From the NCBI GenBank assembly GCA_037127315.1, contig JBBBDQ010000225.1:489001-553000 (forward strand): DNA of 64,000 bases, given 5' to 3'. The notes beneath the pieces were generated by a model. It was not told where the DNA came from. It made no database searches and saw nothing but the letters and a program-made list of their open reading frames with translations. This DNA comes from Ascarosepion bandense (lineage: Eukaryota > Mollusca > Cephalopoda > Sepiida > Sepiidae). The position numbers were made by a program, and so were the translations under genes. Below are positions 1 to 10,512 of this stretch, piece after piece; the stretch's first letter is position 1, and each line of letters begins with the position of its first letter.

Positions 1-116
1 GGTTTGAAAAACACCCAGAAATACTTCCCACATACTTCACAAAAAAATTTATTATACAAAGTATAGAACTAATTTTAGACAACAATTCGTTCCAGTTTAA
101 CAACCAAAATTATATA

Positions 117-480
117 GGTCCCACCCTTTTACAGTTAAACAAATAAGATGTAACCGTAAATTCTACTCCAACAGCTTCTTTTCTCGCGCTTCCCGCCTGT
201 GGAACTCCCTTCCACAAGTCTGCTTTCCCGACAGTTACAATCTCCAGGTGTTTAAATGTAGGGTCAATAGACACCTCCTATCACACTAACTCCCAACTAT
301 TCTCACAACACTCTCATCTACCCAACCCTCATTCTCGGTATCCTCACCCGCCTATCACCCACCCTCTGTTATTTCCTATATTTAATCAGCCTTTCTTCAC
401 TCTACGTAGCCCCCTGCACAGTAGTGGCAGTGACATGCCTTGCTCGGGGTGAAACGCTTATAAAAAAAAAAAATAAAAAA
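117..480 (+). mobile_element. LINE-A 3' fragment (5'-truncated)
   Basis: Matches the last about 360 bases of the LINE copies ending at 44740 and 63392: TCCCACCCTTTTACAG, the CTACTCCAACAG block, GTAGCCCC, then GTGGCAGTG, GCCTTGCTCGGGG and a poly-A tail. The reverse-transcriptase reading frame is truncated to its extreme C terminus. This is the usual product of incomplete target-primed reverse transcription. Confidence 0.5.
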
Positions 481-520
481 AAGGTACCGCAATAGGGACA
501 AAAATGGCACCAGCATATGC

Positions 521-521
<1 letters not shown>

Positions 522-551
<30 letters not shown>
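522..551. repeat. (CA)n microsatellite
   Basis: Fifteen CA units between the LINE tail and the Penelope-like fragment. Confidence 0.5.
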
Positions 552-554
<3 letters not shown>

Positions 555-1945
555 CATATCTTGAAGAAAGCCTATACAACCAAATAGGACATAAATATGG
601 AAAAGACATCAAAACAGAATTCACTAAATCATGGAAGAGATATCAAGATGATTGTTTTATCTTTTGGAGATCAACATGGGGAGACATAAATAAACTACAC
701 AATCTACTCCAAAACTTGCACCCCGAAATTAAGTTCAAACTAGAATATAGCTATAATGAATTGTCATTCCTACAGTCGGTTAAGTGCCATACGTGATACA
801 CGCTTTGGGCGATCATTTCTGATTGGGCAGAAGATTATCCTGCAGTAGGTTGCCATTGCTTTCTGCGGTAGACTGGTTGCCAGCCAAGGCTATAAAACCC
901 AATCTGTCCTATTATTTAACCCATAACTGGAGGGAAGAGACAGATTAATACCTTTCCCAAGGGTATTTGTGCATAAGTGAATGCAACAAATTCGAACTCG
1001 GTACCCCGATTTGTCATTTCGAGTTGATATCCAATGCACATCCACCATTCCTACACATGCTCATAAAAAACAAAACCAATTACATCATCACAGACATTTA
1101 CCATAAACACACAGACACCCAACAACACCTCCATTTCAAGAGTCACCACCCTAAAAGTTGTCTAATATCCATCTCCTACTCCCTAGCACAACAAATAGTA
1201 ACTGACAAAACCATTTGTAAAATACACCTAGAAGAACTATGAAAAACACTACAAATAAGAGGATACCCCACTCCACTAATAAACAAGGGTTTCCAACTGG
1301 CAGAAAAAAAAAACCATTAGAATCTCTCTGGAATATAAAAAAAAACACATGGAAAAGAAGAAAACATTCTAGCATACAAAAGCAACTCAGAATTATTTAC
1401 AAAGTTGAAAAAACAAATAGAATTACTCAACAAAATAGATAAAATAAAGATTATCTTAAAGACAATTAAAATAATTAAAAGCAAATGCCAACCCCAAAAT
1501 TTAAAAAACATACTAACTCATCAAAATTTGAGCAACACACAACACAGGGAGTCACAAAATGCAACAAAAAAGATAATAGATAGAAAACACTTCAAGTTCG
1601 AAAACACATTTCCATTCGAAATAAATAAGAAATCTGAGCTGCAATTCTAAAAACGTGATTTATACTCTAAATGCGATGGATGAGCAAGAATATACATGGA
1701 GGGCAACACAAAGCCTGAATAAAAGAGTAGCCCTGCACAGAAGTAACATTAAACTAGCCAATAACAGGAAATTGTATGTTTCCCAACATTCACACGACTA
1801 GTGAAGATAAATTCTGAGTAATGCCTATCTACCAAAATGCACATTACGACATGCTCATGATGCAGGAAGAAATATTTATAAAAAAATACAAGTCTTCCCT
1901 CAACAAAACAACATGAAAACCCTAAGACATACAGATGTACTAAAT
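551..1945 (+). pseudogene. Penelope-like element: RT core and GIY-YIG remnant, split by a SINE
   Basis: Residues read from 555 include LAYLEESLYNQIG, WKRYQDDCFIFW with the YxDD catalytic box near 641-652, and HPEIKFKLEYS, characteristic of Penelope-like reverse transcriptase. After the SINE the frame resumes near 1021 with TDIYHKHTDTQQHLHF and SHHPKSCLISISYSLAQQI, the usual PLE post-RT segment. Traces of the GIY-YIG endonuclease (SLNKRVALHRSNIKLANNR) follow at 1655-1900 in another frame. The reading frame contains stops and frameshifts, so it is inactive. Family assignment is confident, the subfamily is not. Confidence 0.5.
771..1010 (-). mobile_element. tRNA-derived-type SINE in the PLE
   Basis: About 240 bases, inverted relative to the copy at 35374-35630 and about 90 percent alike by eye (shared CCAAGGGTATTTG, ACAGATT and GGTTGCCATTGCTTTCTGC). 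It is flanked by an imperfect 10-bp direct repeat, TTGTCATTCC at 761 and TTGTCATTTC at 1011, taken as the target-site duplication. It interrupts the PLE reading frame exactly between RT motifs, which fixes the insertion order. Confidence 0.5.
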
Positions 1946-2388
1946 TCAAATGCGATCAAAAAAAGAAAAAAAAAATTTGCAAGCCATTGCAAAAAAACTG
2001 TTCACGATATGTAAAGTCACAAGTTTATTTGTCTGAAGAGTCAACTTTAAATTCGAAGCACATATAATGACACAAATACCATTATGGTCACTTAATATAT
2101 CATACAAAATGCAAGTAATAATGATAACAACAACAATAAATCTACACTTTAAACAAAACATTCATGGTTTCTTGCACTTTTCTCTTATACACACACACAC
2201 ACAAATTCTGTTTTTCAAGTATTTTGTATATTTCTTTTCATTCAAGGAAGTCGTAAATTTTTTTTTTTTTTTTCCCAATAAAATCTTCCTTGTTGGTGCA
2301 CATAACCCAACACTTATTTACCTATTTTCAGACCAAAATTCAGGTAACTTTTTAATTTACAAAACAAAAAGATGACAATTATATATAA
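1946..2388. other. No gene seen
   Basis: AT-rich sequence downstream of the IQCE-like gene with a short (CA)n at 2190 and a T17 run near 2258. Small ORFs are low in complexity and unsupported. Confidence 0.5.
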
Positions 2389-2835
2389 ACTAGCCATTTA
2401 GCCCGGTTTTACTCGGGTATTTTAAGGAATAATAAGAATTAAAAAAAACATGATGAATTTACATAGCAAATATTTACACAACGTCCACCATCGTCACTTT
2501 TATAGATAACAATGCAGAGGGTCTCTATTGGATTAGGGTGGGAAGGGGAGGGGCAACATATAGATATAAATGATATAAAGTGAGGTGATCGATTTTATAT
2601 TATAATCAATACATAAACTGACCCTTGACTTTATAGGGTGATAATATATATTTTTCTACCCCTAATTTTGGCTTTCTGAAAAATTTTAAGGTGTCGTTAG
2701 TGTTCTAAAATTTTGATATACATTTGAGCGCAACTCCTGTCGAGCTAGACTGCAAAATGTAGACGCTAAGTCGAATTTATCAAACAAACAAATACTTACA
2801 CAATGTCCATCCTTGTCACTTTTATTATATATAAA
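2389..2835. repeat. AT-rich repeat with internal direct repeat
   Basis: Two imperfect copies of a 40-base unit (CAAATAyTTACACAAyGTCCA then TCGTCACTTTTAT-like sequence) lie at 2467-2510 and 2789-2830. The segment opens with TTTAGCCCGGTTTTACTCGGGTA. It looks like a diverged dispersed repeat of unknown class. Confidence 0.5.
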
Positions 2836-2869
2836 TTTTAAAACTTCAATGTCCAATAAACAAAAGTAC

Positions 2870-2990
2870 ACAACTTGACAATTCTTAAAACTTTATTTTA
2901 TGACATTTTGATTTTCTCTGAAATTTTGCACTTTTATCTTCAACTGGAACACTCAAGATCTGTTTGCTAATTACATTTTCTCTTGAAAGT
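2870..2990 (-). other. IQCE: Probable IQCE-like 3' terminal exon
   Basis: Acceptor TTATTGCAG lies directly before 2990, 0.63 kb downstream of the exon j donor. The exon ends near an AATAAA signal. If exon j stops at its TAA this is pure 3' UTR. In the phase that follows the spliced TCTTGA in the alternative frame it is open for 34 codons (LSRENVISKQILSV and a Lys-rich end) to TAA at 2885-2887. The cleavage position near 2870-2880 is an estimate. Confidence 0.5.
2892..2897 (-). promoter_or_regulatory. Polyadenylation signal AATAAA
   Basis: AATAAA on the minus strand, near the end of the putative terminal exon. In AT-rich DNA a single hexamer is weak evidence; its position downstream of a good acceptor and the alternative stop codon gives it weight. 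Confidence 0.5.
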
Positions 2991-3622
2991 CTGCAATAAA
3001 AACACATGAAAATTAATGCACCTGTTTTGAAGGTTAGTAGAACTAGAAAAAATAGTTGGATAATGTTTCAAATAGTGTAAATTTAACAAATATTGCTGCC
3101 AGTAAAATCTATACGGAGTCTGCATAAGCTATCTTGATAAACTTGCAGCTATTGACAAAAATTGATTTTTATATAAATGCAAATCTTTTCTGAAATTTAA
3201 ATGTCACTTTAAATATATTATAGAATTTTTCTTTCTTCAGATCAGTTTGTTAGTCAATTGCTAATGTTTATAAAACTGGAGAAATTCAATTCTATGATGG
3301 TAATAATTTTTCAGACACCTGTATGTATAAAAGAAAATCTTTTATCAGAATTTATTATGATTATACCTTCACTACCCACCATTTGATTCATTAACTTTTC
3401 TTTTAAACAGGAATTTTTTATGTTCAGTTCAAAAACTGTGGCAGAGACTCCTGCACACTAGGAACACTTACCGAAATCTAGTGATTAAAAATATTAGTTT
3501 GAACAAAAACTTACAAAACCTCCTACAAAAGTATTTCAAGTAAACTTGTTTAAATCAGTTGAATAACAAACTTAGATCTCTCATTTCTCGATAAAATAAG
3601 AAAATGGCAGAAAGTTACTTAC

Positions 3623-3768
3623 TCAAGATTAGAATATTTCATGTGGTTTTTGCGTTTTTAACTGCTTGACTTGTTTTTTATATTTTTCAAGTTTTTCTAA
3701 TAATTCTGTTTCTTGTTTGTCAAGACTGTCCAACCTCTCAGCTAATGTACCATGAAGTACAAGTTTAC
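3623..3768 (-). CDS. IQCE: IQCE-like exon j with in-frame stop
   Basis: 146 nt between acceptor ACCGCAG and donor GTAAGT. Two bases complete a Gly codon, then 45 codons follow, including LAERLDSLDKQE and a Lys-rich helix, ending KPHEIF and TAA at 3629-3631. Only six bases separate the stop from the donor. A second reading frame that begins inside the exon continues smoothly over the splice into the next exon, so the stop could also come from a one-base frameshift in the A-rich end (see findings). Confidence 0.5.
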
Positions 3769-4451
3769 CTGCGGTAGAAAAATAGAGTAACTGAGAAAGT
3801 TAACGTTGAGGGAGTTTTTCCTTGAAAAAAAAAAGAAAAAATGCCTATTTGTCCAAGTAGAGAAGTTTTCAGCACTCTCAAATATAATTATTTTCTTGTA
3901 AGCTTAGCCTTTTACTCTTTAGTAAATTATTTACAAGTGTGTTTTTTCTTTTTTGGGGGCGGGGGACATCACTCATAGGCTTATTTTGTTATAAGTTTTC
4001 TGCTTTGGATCCTTTCCTGGAAAGACATGAATTTGAACTACCAAGTTTATTTGAATCTCTCTACAGATGTAGATATTTGTTTATTATAGCTGCATAACTT
4101 CAATTTTTTTTTTTTTTTTTTTTGCACATTTTGATCAGACAAGTTTATTGCTTTAAAAATGTTAGAATTTTTAGCTGTATAATCTAAGGTCTGCTTTTTT
4201 TCTTTTGCTTGTCATATAAACACTCCTCAGCAAATTATAACATGCGATAATAATTTGATAGAGAGAAGCAAGCTTAGTTATATAAGAGTTTGCTACTTTA
4301 AGATGTACATGAAGCTGCTTCCCCACTCTCTACCCACACCTTGGAATAATTTTTTATAGAAGTGTCACTTTCCATGATTAAGTTTTTCTCCAATAATTGA
4401 TATCTTATTTTTTAAATCTCAACAATGTTAAAAAATGAATAAAATGTTCAC
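3769..4451. other. Intron between exons i and j
   Basis: AT-rich intron with a T-run of about 23 bases near 4100. No element recognised. Confidence 0.5.
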
Positions 4452-4536
4452 CTGGAATATGACTGGTTGATTTCCTGCCCATGGTTTCCAAAATTTGTGC
4501 CTCATAGGTTTTCTGTTGCTCAAAAGTATCCACTTT
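4452..4536 (-). CDS. IQCE: IQCE-like exon i
   Basis: 85 nt between acceptor AAAACAG and donor GTGAAC, starting in phase 0 and ending in phase 1. Twenty-eight codons include KVDTFEQQKTYEAQILETM and a polar stretch RKSTSHIP. I recognise no vertebrate counterpart; the assignment depends on strand, splice sites, phase agreement with exons h and j, and coiled-coil-like composition. Confidence 0.5.
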
Positions 4537-4784
4537 CTGTTTTAAAAGTATACAAGTCATTACATTATAACATTACATTATATTATCACATAAACTTTTC
4601 AGTGTAACTTCTTAATTTAGAACTAAAATATTAAAGAAATTAATATTTTATGATTATTTTAAATTATGATTTATGAATTTTTGATTCTGAAAAGTATTCA
4701 AGAATTTCATTAAATAGAATAGTTCTTATGAAAATGATTCTCAGATTTACTTTTATTTTCTATATATAAAAAACTTGTATTTAG

Positions 4785-4845
4785 CATACTTAAATCAAGT
4801 ATATCATACTTAAATCAAGTATATCATACTTAAATCAAGTATATG
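4785..4845. repeat. 20-bp minisatellite, three units
   Basis: Three near-perfect tandem copies of CATACTTAAATCAAGTATAT. Each unit contains the dyad ATACTT/AAGTAT, so every unit can form a small hairpin. Confidence 0.5.
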
Positions 4846-5095
4846 TGCACATTATAAAAAGATAAAACTTGTCTTTTTTGTCATTGAATAGCAGTTTCAC
4901 TTTTGCATCAAAAATTGTATTTGAATAAGCTAACTTCAAACATTAATTTATCTAACAGGAAAGGAGGAAATGTTAAATACACTATGATACAAAGAGCAAT
5001 AGGAACAAATTTATTAATATATAGATTATGTGCATGGCTGTTAAAATTATATTTTACCATCTGTAAATGTGTATACATTCTAGTGCAGTGGTACC

Positions 5096-7744
5096 TCTAC
5101 TTATGAAAGGCTATACATATGAAATTTTCAGGTTACGAAATGCCTCTTCGGAAAAATATTGCCTTTTGTTATGAAAGAAATTTCAAGATACGGAAGGCAC
5201 AAATTTCAAAATATGCACTGATACTCACAGCTCCCAGAGTCTATCGAACATAAACATACTGTAACATCCTGTATCTAGGTTTGAAAGTGGTGCGTCCGAG
5301 CTGCTCTACCATTGGCATCTTCCTGGCACCCCATTAACTAGGATGGATCTCTATGTGTATATGTGTATACCCAGCATCCTCTTCATTTTCTCGTTGGGCC
5401 ACAAGGATCACTGAAGCCTCAGTCTCATGTTAGTGAAATTCAGTGAAGCACAAAGTGTTTGGACAGTTTTTCGTCAGCTTTCATTACTGTTTATTGCAAC
5501 TTTACATGTGTGTATTAACTTTTATTCACTATGGGCCCCAAGAGAGTGATGGAGAAAAGTGGTGAGAAGAAGAGAGTTGTTTTGTCCATACAAACAAAGC
5601 AAGAGATAATAGAAAAGTACGAAAAAGGGATGCGTTTGGTTGATCTCGCCAAAGAATATGGCCATAATCCATCTATGATCGGCACAATATTAAAAGAAAA
5701 GGAAGCTCTAAAAGCTACAACTCTTTCCAACGGCTTCTCTGTCATTTTGAAGAGGAGGTTGGCAGTGAATGATGAGATAGAGAGGTTGTTACTTGTGTGG
5801 ATAAAGGAGAAAGAGACAGCCGGAGACAGTGACCAGGACCATAATTTGTGAAAAAGCAATCGCCATCTTTAATGACCTCATTATGGAGAATGTAGGCAAG
5901 GGAACTTTGGCGCAAGAACCACACCAGGAGTTTAAGGCATCACGTGGGTGGTTCAAGAAGTTCAAAAGGAGGACTGAAATTCACTCTGTTGTTTGGCATG
6001 GCGAGGCATCTAGCACTAATCAGAAAGCAGCCGATGAATTTGTGCGAAAATTCAAACAATTGGTGATTGATGAAGGCTATGTTGCACAGCAAGTTTTTAA
6101 TTGTGACAAGACGGGCCTTTTTTTGGAAAAAGATGCCTTGCCATACCTTCCTCACAGTAGAAGAGAAGAAAATGCCAGTCCACAAACCCATGAAGAACAG
6201 CCTTACACTTACCCTTTGTGCCAATGCCAGTGGCGATTGCAAAATCAAGCCACTGCTCATGTACCACTCCAAAAACCCCAGAGCATTCAAGGCTCACTAA
6301 ATATTAAAAGAAAAACTTCAGGTGCTATGGAGGGCAAATGCCAAGGCCTGGGTCACCCAACAATTTTTTGTTGAGTGGGTCAATTTGATTTTTGGCCCTG
6401 CTGTTAAGAGGTACCTAGAGGAGAACAATCTCCCCTTCAAGTGCCTCCTCATTCTCCATAATGCCCCTGCCCACTCGCCCTGCCTCGAAAATGATATCCT
6501 GGAAGAGTTCTCGTTTAAGGTACTGTACCTCCCACCTAACACCACCTCTATCCTCCAGCCCATGGACCAACAAGTCATTTTGAACTTCAAGAAACTCTAC
6601 ATGAAACCTGCTCAATAGGTATTTCGACATCACTGAAAACACCCAGCTTAATCCTCGTGAGTTTTGGAAGCAGCAACTTTGATATTGTTGTTTGCCTCAA
6701 GATAATCGACATGGCTTGGCAGGAGGTGACCAGACATACCCTTTATGCAGCTTGGAGAAAGCTGTGGCCCGATGCTGTTGCCTCATGAGATTTTGAGGGG
6801 TTCGAGGTGGAGAGTGAAGTTGAGCCTGAAGTTGATGAAATTGTTTCACTGGGAAAGGGCATGGGGCTTGAGGTGAATGACGAGGACATCGATGAGTTGA
6901 TTCAGGAGCACCACGAGAAACTGAAGAAGTTGGCAGCGATGAAACAAACGGCAGTGTAGGAGGAGTTCAGTAAGGACAAGGAGGCAGCCATTATTCCAAC
7001 AGCCCAAATAAAAGACATTTTAGGAAAATTCCTTGAAGTTTCGGAATTTGTTGAAAAGAATCACCCAGAAAAAGTGTTCACTAGTCAGGCTGTCACTCAC
7101 TATGATGATGTTTGCCTTGCACATTTTTGAAAGATTGTTAAAAGTCGATAAAAGTCTTTGGATTGGTTCTTTACAAAATGCCAGGCAAAAAACACTGCTG
7201 AGAGTGAACCTGAGCCGAAGAAGGTGAAAGGTGACGACGATAGCAGTTAAAACAAGAGAAAAATGAAATGCAAAAAAGAAAAAAAAACATCAAAAAGTTG
7301 AAAAAAAATTTTTTTGAATGTAACTTGTGTATGTTTGTACATACGTTTTCTCTCAGCTGTCAACACTTTGCCTCTTCCTCTGTCATCCTCCACCAAGGCT
7401 TTTGTCTCATCTCTCACTCACCCCACTTACTGTTGTCTTCACATAGTCGCCCAACCCCAAAGGTAAATGTATTTTTTTATTCTTTACTTTATTCTTTGTT
7501 CTTTATTCTTTGCATTATGTACAACTCTCATTTTTATGTTTATTGTGCAGTAATCTAATTCTAACATGTGTTTGTTACAGGTTTTGATGCATTTTTATAA
7601 TTTATTAAAAATTTATGTCTGAATTTTGGAGGGCTTGGAACTTATTAGGGCATTTATAGGATAAAAAGCTTTTCTACTTAAGAAATTTTCACGTTACGAA
7701 ACAACTTCCAGAACGAATTAATTTCGTAAGTAGAGGTACCACTG
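5096..7744 (+). mobile_element. Tigger/pogo DNA transposon
   Basis: Terminal inverted repeats: CAGTGGTACCTCTACTTATGAAA at the left and its near-complement ending GGTACCACTG at 7744. TA follows the right end; the left has TG where TA is expected. The 2.65-kb length and the enclosed CENP-B/DDE-type coding region fit the Tigger group of the pogo superfamily. Confidence 0.5.
5531..7250 (+). pseudogene. Tigger transposase, frameshifted
   Basis: Starts at an ATG with MGPKRVMEKSGEKKRVVLS and a CENP-B-type helix-turn-helix (QTKQEIIEKYEKGMRLVDLA). After a frameshift near 5830 the second DNA-binding domain and the start of the DDE nuclease are seen (SRGWFKKFKRR, NCDKTGLFLEK). Another shift leads to AWVTQQFFVEWV and LILHNAPAHSP, then VLYLPPNTTSILQPMDQQ. 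The family normally has LDNAPAH, so the catalytic Asp appears to be His here. The acidic tail ends VKGDDDSS with a stop at 7250. The shifts, stops and lost catalytic residue make this a dead copy. Confidence 0.5.
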
Positions 7745-8246
7745 TATTGTGCATATAGGAAACAAAACACTCAAATAGACAATTTTTTTTGTAAATTTTA
7801 CTATAAAGCCATAACTTGGAAATTTAAAAGTTGAAATAAAATCTTTAAATCAATGATAATTTATTTTTATTGCACATTTATTAAAATGTGAAATTAAAAC
7901 TGTGAAGTTAATAATAAGCCTAAGGTTTTGAGTTGTTTTTAAAAATAATTCATGATAGCCTCCTTCAATATCATGAATTATACTTGGAACCTTGGATGTT
8001 TTAAGGCAGTTTGCTTATTTGCAACTTATTAAGCTGCAGCTAGAACATTTGTGTGTGTATATATTGATTGTTTAATTACTTAGTTTTTGGTCATAATAAA
8101 ATTAGACCAGTGCACATTTGTATTAAAAAGTGTTCAATACAATTATATTGTAGAACTTTTGAATATTTTTCATTTGTAAATGAGTTATTACGCAACCCAG
8201 GTTTCTATATAGAAATAATGTAATAACTCGTTTACAAATGGGAAAA

Positions 8247-8288
<42 letters not shown>

Positions 8289-8493
8289 CTACAGTTGTAC
8301 ATACATTGCTTTTAATGATTATAACCAGTCAGATACTTGTATTCCACTAACTTGTAAGAGAATAGTTTAAAGAACTAATTAGAATAAAATTACTCAACAT
8401 TTTTTGTAATTTTTAAATTTCTAAAGTTGAAAATAATTGTGCAAATAAAAGCTCAACAATTATCATTTTAAATCCAAATAGGGTTAGTCTTAC
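7745..8493. other. Intron between exons h and i, right part
   Basis: AT-rich. Contains the palindromic hairpin at 8171-8240 and a (TA)n run at 8252-8286. No coding potential seen. Confidence 0.5.
8171..8240. repeat. Palindromic hairpin, 21-bp arms
   Basis: Arm CATTTGTAAATGAGTTATTAC at 8171-8191 pairs with its complement at 8220-8240 with one mismatch. A smaller hairpin (TTTCTATATAGAAA) sits in the loop. TGTAGAAC and its complement GTTCTACA lie outside both sides. It may be a small snap-back or MITE-like element. Confidence 0.5.
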
Positions 8494-8552
8494 ATTTTGA
8501 AGATGGCTGATAATATTTAACAATTCTTTTCTGTTCATATCTTCATATTCCT
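8494..8552 (-). CDS. IQCE: IQCE-like exon h
   Basis: 59 nt between acceptor TTTTAG and donor GTAAGA. Two bases complete a Lys codon split with exon g, then 19 codons follow (EYEDMNRKELLNIISHLQN). It occupies the place of the vertebrate VEWSKPRLLRRIVELEKKL segment, with the same spacing of Glu/Arg/Leu residues but lower identity. Confidence 0.5.
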
Positions 8553-9610
8553 CTAAAACAAAAGAGACATGAAATCAATATTAAATAAATAAAGTGATAA
8601 GAATATGCTTCTTTGTACAACAAATTTTATTTATTTATTTCTTTTTTCTAAGTTGGTCATGCAAAAATTTCTCAGTATGTTGCTCCTTTGCTAAAAAAAA
8701 TAAGTACTTCATATAATACCCGAAATGCTAAATTTACCTCAAACTTGTGAGATTACTATGACTTCAGCAATCTTTCTTGTCTTTATTAAATAATAAAGAA
8801 ATGTCCCATGTTTGCAAATAGAAACAAATCTATGACTTAGAATATCAATACCCTTAATGAGATCTTTTTATATTACTTTAGCAATATACTGTAAAACCAG
8901 TTTTATTTTCATATCCTGTAAATGTGATTAATAAAAGTACTGATTCTTTGACTACATCAGTAAATGGTTTCAAATTTTGAACAGAAATAGATAATATTGA
9001 GACTAACAGAACTGACTGAAAAAGAACTGTTTTAGGGCTTAGTATTTGATTCTAATGTGAGTGTCAGTAGAATATATTTCAATACATTCATGACTTATAG
9101 CAGTCGTTACTTTGTGAAAACTAATTCTTTATAGTAGGCATCTGTTTGATCAATGTTCAGTCCTATGGTAGTGAGACTGGAGTGACCTCTCTAAGGTGCA
9201 GGCTGTGCACTGTCCAGACTATATGGAACCTTCTCTGTCATACAAAGATTCAAAGGAATACTGGGTATTACATTTGGGGCTTGTTTGGCTGTAAGAGTTT
9301 CCAGAAAGTTGTCACTGTTGACAGCCAACTGTCTTCGGGACTCTACTCCAGGTTTTCTGTTTGGATTTACTTCTATAGCTTTCTCAGTGTTTGGTTGGAT
9401 ATGACCACAAGGCAAAAGGGTTTAAAATTCAGAATTTTTCTTCTCCTCAATGGACTGCTAAGCACCATCAACTTGATGCAGCTGGTTATGAGATGCCAGT
9501 TATTCACCTTTGCCCATTCTCCAGCCTGGAGCAAGACTTAGTTTTCAGAGGCTATTTGAGACCTGCCAAGGAAGCCTTTTATAGACCATGGGAATTTATA
9601 AGTAGCCATA
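8553..9610. other. Intron between exons g and h, first part
   Basis: Low-complexity AT-rich to about 9120. From 9130 to 9600 the base composition is more balanced and overlapping short ORFs occur in two frames, as in a decayed coding repeat; I do not recognise it. It ends at the mariner left terminus. Confidence 0.5.
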
Positions 9611-9637
9611 TAACACATCACTCAATAAATCCTGGGC

Positions 9638-10470
9638 CTAACTAATAAAACAACTTTTAGGCAAAATTTGACTATATCCATCAACATAGTCTCCTTCTAG
9701 AGTGATACACTGATTCCAACGCTTCTCTAACAATTTGATGCCTTTTTTGTAGAATGATTTGGCTTTGGTTTCAAAATCAGTTTTTGATATTACTTCTAAA
9801 TTGGAGCCAAATCTATTTCTCTGGAGCATTCTTTTGAGGTCTGCAAACAGCCAGTAGTCACCGAGGACCAGATCTGGAGAATAGGATGGATACAGAAGCA
9901 ATTTGAAATGTAATTAATTTAGTTTTGTCATTGTTGTGATCAACTTGTGACAGTGCATTGTCTTGGCAAAAGATCACTTTTTTCTTCATTGATGGTCATT
10001 TTTTGGCAATTTCTTCCTTCAAATGCACCAATAATGCTATATAATATTTGCTATTGATGGTTTTTCCTTTCTCAAGATAATGAACAAAATACCTTGTATA
10101 TTGCAAAATATGGATGCCAAAATCTTGCCTGCTGATGTTTGCATCTTTGGTTGCTTTAGACAGTTTTCACCTGCTTCTGTCCACTCAGCTGACTGCTGAT
10201 TTGACTTCAGCGTGAAGTGCTGGATCCATGTTTCATTCATTGTTACATATCCATGCAAAAACTCCTTCTTGTTGCATTGAAACAGTTACAACAATCTGAA
10301 TCATCATCGCGTTGTTGTTTTTAATCGACTGTGAGCAAACACAGCACCCACTTTGAACACAGCTTTCTCATTGACAAATGTTCATGCAAAATGGTGAATC
10401 TACTGCCTTCTGATATGTTCAACTCCTCTGCTATCTCATGCAACTTCAATTTACAATTAATTTAATTAAT
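9638..10470 (-). pseudogene. Mariner transposase, C-terminal part
   Basis: Reads METWIQHFTLKSNQQSAEW-like sequence (NETWIQHF carries the first catalytic Asp/Glu region), SPDLVLGDYWLFADLKRML, and then KRWNQCITLEGDYVDGY, which is the usual mariner C terminus. The SPDLAPxD block is intact as a D(34)D-type motif except for substitutions. Frames change between 9900 and 10470. Confidence 0.5.
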
Positions 10471-10473
10471 AAA

Positions 10474-10512
10474 GGGTCTATCTACTCCAATTAAATTGGA
10501 GTAGATAGACCC
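10474..10512. repeat. Perfect 19-bp inverted repeat at LINE 5' junction
   Basis: GGGTCTATCTACTCCAATT, one spacer A, then its exact complement. One more A/T pair on each side extends it to 21 bp. The right arm is the normal LINE-A head (TTGGAGTAGATAG); the left arm is an inverted copy of it at the mariner junction. Confidence 0.5.

Noticed and set aside
4785..4845. CRISPR-like repeat
   Set aside because: No spacers; eukaryotic minisatellite.
9146..9645. Overlapping 131- and 84-codon ORFs
   Set aside because: No family words, no splice sites, no consistent frame; taken as decayed repeat.
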